A program made the translations under genes and the position numbers. Under the pieces are notes generated by a model. That model saw only the letters and a program-made list of their open reading frames with translations, made no database searches and was not told where the DNA came from. Shown here in pieces: positions 60,165-64,000 of a stretch of 64,000 nucleotides of DNA. The DNA is from Desulfuromonadales bacterium (GTDB lineage: Bacteria; Desulfobacterota; Desulfuromonadia; Desulfuromonadales; JAGXHI01), in contig JAGXHI010000055.1 of assembly GCA_024636295.1 (NCBI GenBank), positions 1-64,000 of the forward strand. Reading direction: 5' to 3'. Numbering within the stretch: the first letter of the stretch is position 1; each line of letters begins with the position of its first letter.

Positions 60165-62951
60165 TCAGCCGGTATTCCGCAGACCGGAGGCGATTCCATG
60201 AATTGTGGCGGCAAGCACGTAATCGAGCTCCTCTCCCTCCTCGCCCGAACGCTTGCGCCTGAGCAGCTCGATCTGAATCAGGCTCATGGGATCGACATAG
60301 GGGTTGCGCAGCCGCAGTGAACGATCCAGATCCGGATTTTCCTCCAGAAGTCGCGACTGACCCGTGACCTCAAGGACCATCCGGCGCGTGCTGTAATATT
60401 CCTCCTCGATCATGGAGAAAACCCGCTCCCGCAAACTTTCATCCTCCACCAATCCGGAATAGAGTTTCGCCAGCGGGAGATCGACCTTTGTGAGGGCCAT
60501 CTCGACGTTCCGGATCATATCGTTGAAGAAAAGAAAACGGCTCATCATCTCCTTCAGCAGCTCTTTTTGGTCATCGCCTTTTGAGGCAAACTTTTCCAGG
60601 GCGTAGCCTACGCCGAACCAGCCGGGGATAACGTGGCGACTTTGGATCCAGCCGAACCCCCATGGGATGGCCCGCAGATCTTCCAGCCCGCGGGTATCCC
60701 GTCGACGGGAAGGGCGGGATCCGATTTTGGCAAGCTCGAATTCCTGGACGGGGGTGGCCTGTTGAAAATAGGGCAGAATGTCCGGGTTCTCCGCTATTTT
60801 TGCCCGGTAAAAGGAAAAGGACGTCTCGGCCATTTCGTCCATGGCCAATTCCCAGGCGGGCTCGGCCGCCGTACCGGGGAGGTGGGGCCTTGAGAGAGCC
60901 TCCAGCGAGGCCGCTGTCATCAGCTCCAGACTTCGGGCGGCTAGAGACGGATCCGCATATTTGAAATTGATGACTTCTCCCTGTTCTGTAATTTTCAATG
61001 CGCCGGAGAAGGCGCCGCGAGGCTGCGAGACGATGGCCCGGTGCGTTGGTCCGCCGCCCCGGCCGACAGTTCCGCCCCGGCCGTGAAAGAGACTCAGTCG
61101 CACGTTGCATTCCGAGGCAACCCGATGCAGGGCGCGATGGGCCTTGAAGATCTCCCAACTGCTGGTCAACATGCCGCCGTCCTTGTTCGAATCGGAATAG
61201 CCGAGCATGACCTCCTGCCTGCGTTCCCAGGAATCAAGGTAGGGAGCGAAGCCGTCAGACATCCACAAGGTGCGGCAGATTTCCGGCGCCCGCCGCAAAT
61301 CCTGAATGGATTCGAAGAGCGGCACCGGCATGAGACCGGGATCCTTTTCTCCTCCTGCCGCTCGGATGCCGCACAGTTCCATAAGCCACAGAAGGGACAA
61401 AACGTCCTCCGTCGCCGACGCCCCGCTGATCACATAACTGCGGATCGCCTCGGGCGGATAATGCTTCTTGATCTCCGCCAGGGTTCGCAGGGTCTCCACC
61501 AGATCGGTGGTCTCCCGGGACGGCGGGGGAGGCGGATCGGTCGGAGACTCCCCTTTCAGCCGAGCTCCTGCGGCAAGTTCGGCCACGGCCCGGGAATGAA
61601 TGCGTGCGTGCTGGCGGATATCCAGCGTGTGGAGATGAAAACCGAAGGTCTCGACACGGCGCAGGAAAGGCGTTAGATACTGACGAATCAGCCTCCTGCC
61701 GCCGTTCTGCTCGAGACTTTCTCGAATCAGGCAAAGATCCGAGGCAAATTCCCGGGCATCAGGGTATGCGTCCGGGTGCTGCGGATCGGAAAGAGAAAGT
61801 CGCAGGCGGTAGCGCATAAAATGAATCAGGCGACGGTAAAGTTCGCAATCGGGGAAGAAGCCTGCCTCCGCTGCGGCGGGGGCGTATTCGGCGGCATACC
61901 TGTCGATTTTTCGCCCGAGAGATGGGGATGCGGTGATCCGGCAGGTGGATGGAGAGAGAAGACTGCGAAGGTCTTCCAGATCGTCGAGATATCGGGCTAA
62001 AATGGTTTCGCGCGCTCTCTGCAGAGCCATTCGGGTCGATTCCGGGGTGACGAAGGGATTTCCATCACGGTCGCCGCCGATCCAGGAACCGAAGCGTACA
62101 AGGCGGGGAAGATCCGCCGGTTCCGGTCCATCTCCGAACACCTCCCTCAGGGCGGATGCCGCGTCTTCGTAGAAAGAAGGCAGAGGCTCGATCAATGACC
62201 CCGGATAATGATCGAGTCCCATTTTCACTTCATCGCTAACGGAGGGCTGGCGACGACGAACCTCGTCGGATTGCCAGAGCGCGGTGATTTCGGCCAGAAT
62301 CGCCTGCTGACGGTCGGCGGCTTCCTGATCGGTCAGAGGCAGACTGTCAAGCTCTTCGAGAATTCGGGCGATCCGCCGTCTTTTTGTGCGAACGACCCGG
62401 CGGGCCACTTCCGTGGGATGTGCGGTGAAAACGGGAACGATATCGACCTGCGCGAGCCACTCCAATATCCTGGGGACATCCAGTCCGGTTTCTTTAAGGC
62501 GTATCAGCGTGCCGCGCAGGGATCCAGGTTTATCTTCAATTCTCTGGGCAAGCCGGGCCGTGCGGCGACGCTTGCGATGATTGGCTTCCGCCAGATTGGT
62601 CAGTTCGAAAAAAATGGCAAAAGCTTTGATGATCTGATGAGCGTCGTTCAGGGAAAGATTCCGAATGATCCGCATTGCCTGATCCTGGAGTTCCCGCTCG
62701 GCTGCAGGTGTTTGCCCGGACAGGTTTTCACCATCATCGGACAAATCCCGTTGACGGATGGTCAGGCGTCGCAGATCCTCCTCGATTTCGAAGATCCGCT
62801 TGCCGGCCTGCTCCCTGATGACGATGCCGAGCAGGTTGCCAAGGGAACGGACGTCTCGCCGTAGCGGGCGCTCACGTACGTCCTCTTCGAAACTGATCAG
62901 CTCGTTCAGGCGTTCACTCTGATCCGGGGCGACCCAGAAGAGCTCTTCCAT
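60165..62951 (-). CDS. ppc: Phosphoenolpyruvate carboxylase
   Basis: It carboxylates PEP to oxaloacetate and replenishes the TCA cycle. The 928-aa protein shows the two catalytic signatures: VPVFTAHPTEVARR (with the catalytic His, about residue 175) and the later glycine loop FHGRGGTVGRGGGPTHRAI. GYSDSNKDGGMLTSSWEIF (PEP/bicarbonate binding) and the C-terminal LRNPYVDPMSLIQIELLRR and ATIHGIASGLRNTG are also present. The length is typical of bacterial PEPC. GGGGGG lies before the ATG on the minus strand. Confidence 0.95.
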   Translation of the reverse strand: MEELFWVAPDQSERLNELISFEEDVRERPLRRDVRSLGNLLGIVIREQAGKRIFEIEEDLRRLTIRQRDLSDDGENLSGQTPAAERELQDQAMRIIRNLSLNDAHQIIKAFAIFFELTNLAEANHRKRRRTARLAQRIEDKPGSLRGTLIRLKETGLDVPRILEWLAQVDIVPVFTAHPTEVARRVVRTKRRRIARILEELDSLPLTDQEAADRQQAILAEITALWQSDEVRRRQPSVSDEVKMGLDHYPGSLIEPLPSFYEDAASALREVFGDGPEPADLPRLVRFGSWIGGDRDGNPFVTPESTRMALQRARETILARYLDDLEDLRSLLSPSTCRITASPSLGRKIDRYAAEYAPAAAEAGFFPDCELYRRLIHFMRYRLRLSLSDPQHPDAYPDAREFASDLCLIRESLEQNGGRRLIRQYLTPFLRRVETFGFHLHTLDIRQHARIHSRAVAELAAGARLKGESPTDPPPPPSRETTDLVETLRTLAEIKKHYPPEAIRSYVISGASATEDVLSLLWLMELCGIRAAGGEKDPGLMPVPLFESIQDLRRAPEICRTLWMSDGFAPYLDSWERRQEVMLGYSDSNKDGGMLTSSWEIFKAHRALHRVASECNVRLSLFHGRGGTVGRGGGPTHRAIVSQPRGAFSGALKITEQGEVINFKYADPSLAARSLELMTAASLEALSRPHLPGTAAEPAWELAMDEMAETSFSFYRAKIAENPDILPYFQQATPVQEFELAKIGSRPSRRRDTRGLEDLRAIPWGFGWIQSRHVIPGWFGVGYALEKFASKGDDQKELLKEMMSRFLFFNDMIRNVEMALTKVDLPLAKLYSGLVEDESLRERVFSMIEEEYYSTRRMVLEVTGQSRLLEENPDLDRSLRLRNPYVDPMSLIQIELLRRKRSGEEGEELDYVLAATIHGIASGLRNTG

Positions 62952-63002
62952 AAAATTCCCCCCGTGAAAAGGAAAAGAAACACGAAGAACAGGTCAGGAA
63001 TT

Positions 63003-63027
63003 AAAAAGCCCGCCAGTGTGGCGGGCC
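63003..63027 (-). terminator. Terminator after tatA
   Basis: On the minus strand, GCCCGCC and GGCGGGC form a stem around a five-base loop, followed by TTTTT. It lies 25 bases beyond the tatA stop. Confidence 0.8.
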
Positions 63028-63051
63028 GGAAGCGAAAGAGAAAAAGAAAAA

Positions 63052-63246
63052 TCAGTCTTCTTTTTCCTTGTCCTCAATGCGCTGGTTCTCTTCCTCCGAT
63101 TCCTCGTCGGAATCACTCATTCCTTTTTTGAAATTCCGCATGCCTTTCCCGAGTGCACCGCCGACCTGGGGCAGTTTGCCGGCGCCGAAGATAATCAGCA
63201 CCAGAACAAGAATGATGATGAGTTCCTGAGGTCCCAGTCCGAACAT
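63052..63246 (-). CDS. tatA: Twin-arginine translocase subunit TatA
   Basis: The 64-aa protein forms the pore of the Tat exporter for folded proteins. It starts [43 protein letters not shown], the classic TatA transmembrane helix, hinge (FGAGKLP) and amphipathic helix. A charged tail ([16 protein letters not shown]) follows. The ATG at 63246 is preceded by AGGAG. A 16-residue upstream extension is rejected. No tatB or tatC gene is adjacent. Confidence 0.92.
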   Translation of the reverse strand: MFGLGPQELIIILVLVLIIFGAGKLPQVGGALGKGMRNFKKGMSDSDEESEEENQRIEDKEKED

Positions 63247-63285
63247 GGTCAATGTGTCTCCTGAAGAGGGTTGAAATCTCCTCAA

Positions 63286-63314
63286 AGAATACACCGGCTG
63301 CGGAAAAATGGCAA
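63286..63314 (-). promoter_or_regulatory. Promoter candidate for tatA
   Basis: On the minus strand, TTGCCA (63309-63314) and TATTCT (63286-63291) have a 17-base spacer, about 40 bases before the start. Confidence 0.55.
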
Positions 63315-63383
63315 TGGGGACCTTTCCGGATCGGAAAAAATGGGGAGTTAACGCCGAAAGCGTATGAAAAAGAAGAATAAATC

Positions 63384-63415
63384 AAAAAAAAGGGAAGAGG
63401 CGTTTCGCCTCTCCC
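63384..63415 (-). terminator. Terminator after the porin gene
   Basis: On the minus strand, GGGAGAGGCG and CGCCTCTTCCC form a stem with an AAA loop and are followed by eight T. Confidence 0.88.
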
Positions 63416-63440
63416 CTGGCGGAGCCACAGAAGCTTCGGC

Positions 63441-64000
63441 TCAGAAATTCACGGTCAGGGAGGCGTAGGCGTCCCAGGCCTTGTCGAAAGTGGGGAAGGT
63501 CGCCGGCACTTTTCCGTTCTGGACGTCCTCGATCTTGTGGGGCGCTCCCACAGGAACGCCGCTGCCGGTATACTCGTAATCATAGTAAATGGCCCCCACC
63601 TTGATGAACATATTGGGATTTATGTCGAAGAGGTAATATGCTTCCCCGACATGCCCGCGGGTGGCCAGTTTGCTCCCCAGCAGATCGTCCTGTGCCTGGG
63701 TGAAGGCGAACCAGTATTTGGAACCCCAGTTGTATTCCAGCCCCAGTTTGCCAAAAGGAGCAGGAATCTGCACGCCTGCATAGACGGAAAAACCGTCCTT
63801 TTCATCGTCGCTCGCGGCTTCCATGACCGGGGTTTCGGGGGTGCCGTTGCCGTCGAGATCGGCAAAGTTCACGATTTCGGCGTCCGTCAGGAGTCCTCCG
63901 AAGCCGAAGTCGCTGATCTTCCCGTTCGGCTTGGTGTGGTTCCAGCCGAGGGACGCGAACCATTTGAGGCCATTCTCTTCCTCCCGGGCGTATCCGACTC
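63441..64000 (-). CDS. Outer-membrane beta-barrel protein, DUF3373-like (5' partial)
   Basis: The frame is open to the window edge, so only the C-terminal 186 residues are seen. It has beta-barrel features: alternating aromatic strands (FSVYAGVQIPAPFGKLGLEYNWGSKYWFAFT, MFIKVGAIYYDYEYTGSG) and a terminal aromatic residue in ASLTVNF, as required for insertion by BamA. The IYYDYEYTGSG, PHKIEDV and FPTFDKAWDAYASL stretches match my recollection of DUF3373 porins of delta- and epsilonproteobacteria. The substrate is unknown. A terminator follows its stop. Confidence 0.78.
   Translation of the reverse strand, partial: VGYAREEENGLKWFASLGWNHTKPNGKISDFGFGGLLTDAEIVNFADLDGNGTPETPVMEAASDDEKDGFSVYAGVQIPAPFGKLGLEYNWGSKYWFAFTQAQDDLLGSKLATRGHVGEAYYLFDINPNMFIKVGAIYYDYEYTGSGVPVGAPHKIEDVQNGKVPATFPTFDKAWDAYASLTVNF

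Noticed and set aside
1-64000. CRISPR array, tRNA or rRNA genes, prophage
   Set aside because: I saw no regularly spaced direct repeats of 25-40 bases, no tRNA cloverleaf or rRNA sequence, and no phage structural or integrase gene. A computed scan would be more sensitive.

Overview
The window looks like chromosomal DNA of an anaerobic deltaproteobacterium of the Desulfuromonadales type (Geobacter / Desulfuromonas / Pelobacter relatives). This is an inference from gene content: an oxygen-independent cobalamin cluster, class III ribonucleotide reductase, a KamA-family radical SAM enzyme, bacteriohemerythrin, GGDEF-EAL and HD-GYP signalling proteins, a DUF3373-like porin and GC-rich sequence with short palindromic intergenic repeats. 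No rRNA, tRNA or CRISPR array was found, and no phage or complete insertion sequence.

Regions. 1-8110: anaerobic corrin-ring genes in one tightly packed + strand operon (cbiET partial, cbiL, cbiF, cbiG, a cbiH-cbiP fusion, cbiB, cobD). 8.5-15.3 kb: a GGDEF-EAL protein, small envelope proteins, a TetR regulator with a palindromic operator next to a GH13 glycosidase, and a KamA-family enzyme with its own promoter. 15.4-25.9 kb: EttA, a methyltransferase, SbcD/SbcC, a convergent MotA/ExbB-like plus MotB/ExbD-like pair, a zinc-ribbon protein and a PAP2 lipoprotein. 26.4-29.5 kb: the class III RNR operon, in which the glycyl-radical segment is encoded by a separate 46-codon gene between nrdD and nrdG, behind a promoter with NrdR-like and DnaA-like boxes. 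29.5-32.3 kb: a decayed REP-associated transposase, a small membrane protein and an aminotransferase gene that is flanked by two copies of an inverted-repeat element and has a leader pairing its own ribosome-binding site.

32.3-49.6 kb: mixed metabolic and transport genes (crotonase, DJ-1/PfpI, SLC13-type transporter, RidA, thioesterase, chorismate synthase, YjgN plus M48 peptidase, a Cys-rich repeat lipoprotein, an IPT/TIG protein, HD-GYP, DUF1622, Smr, RarD, an ion permease and a Usp protein). 49.7-64 kb: hemerythrin, an AAA+ ATPase, a sugar dehydrogenase, RlmKL, a thioredoxin-CcdA-like fusion, DUF302, an SDR epimerase, a lipoprotein M48 peptidase, PEP carboxylase, TatA and a porin cut by the window end.

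The strongest unusual items are the split NrdD (28.5-28.8 kb), the structured aminotransferase leader (30.75-30.83 kb), the hybrid stator-like pair (22.3-24.2 kb), the CbiH-CbiP fusion (3.8-6.1 kb) and the triple-repeat Cys-rich lipoprotein (42.3-42.9 kb). No homology search was run; family names come from motif recognition.
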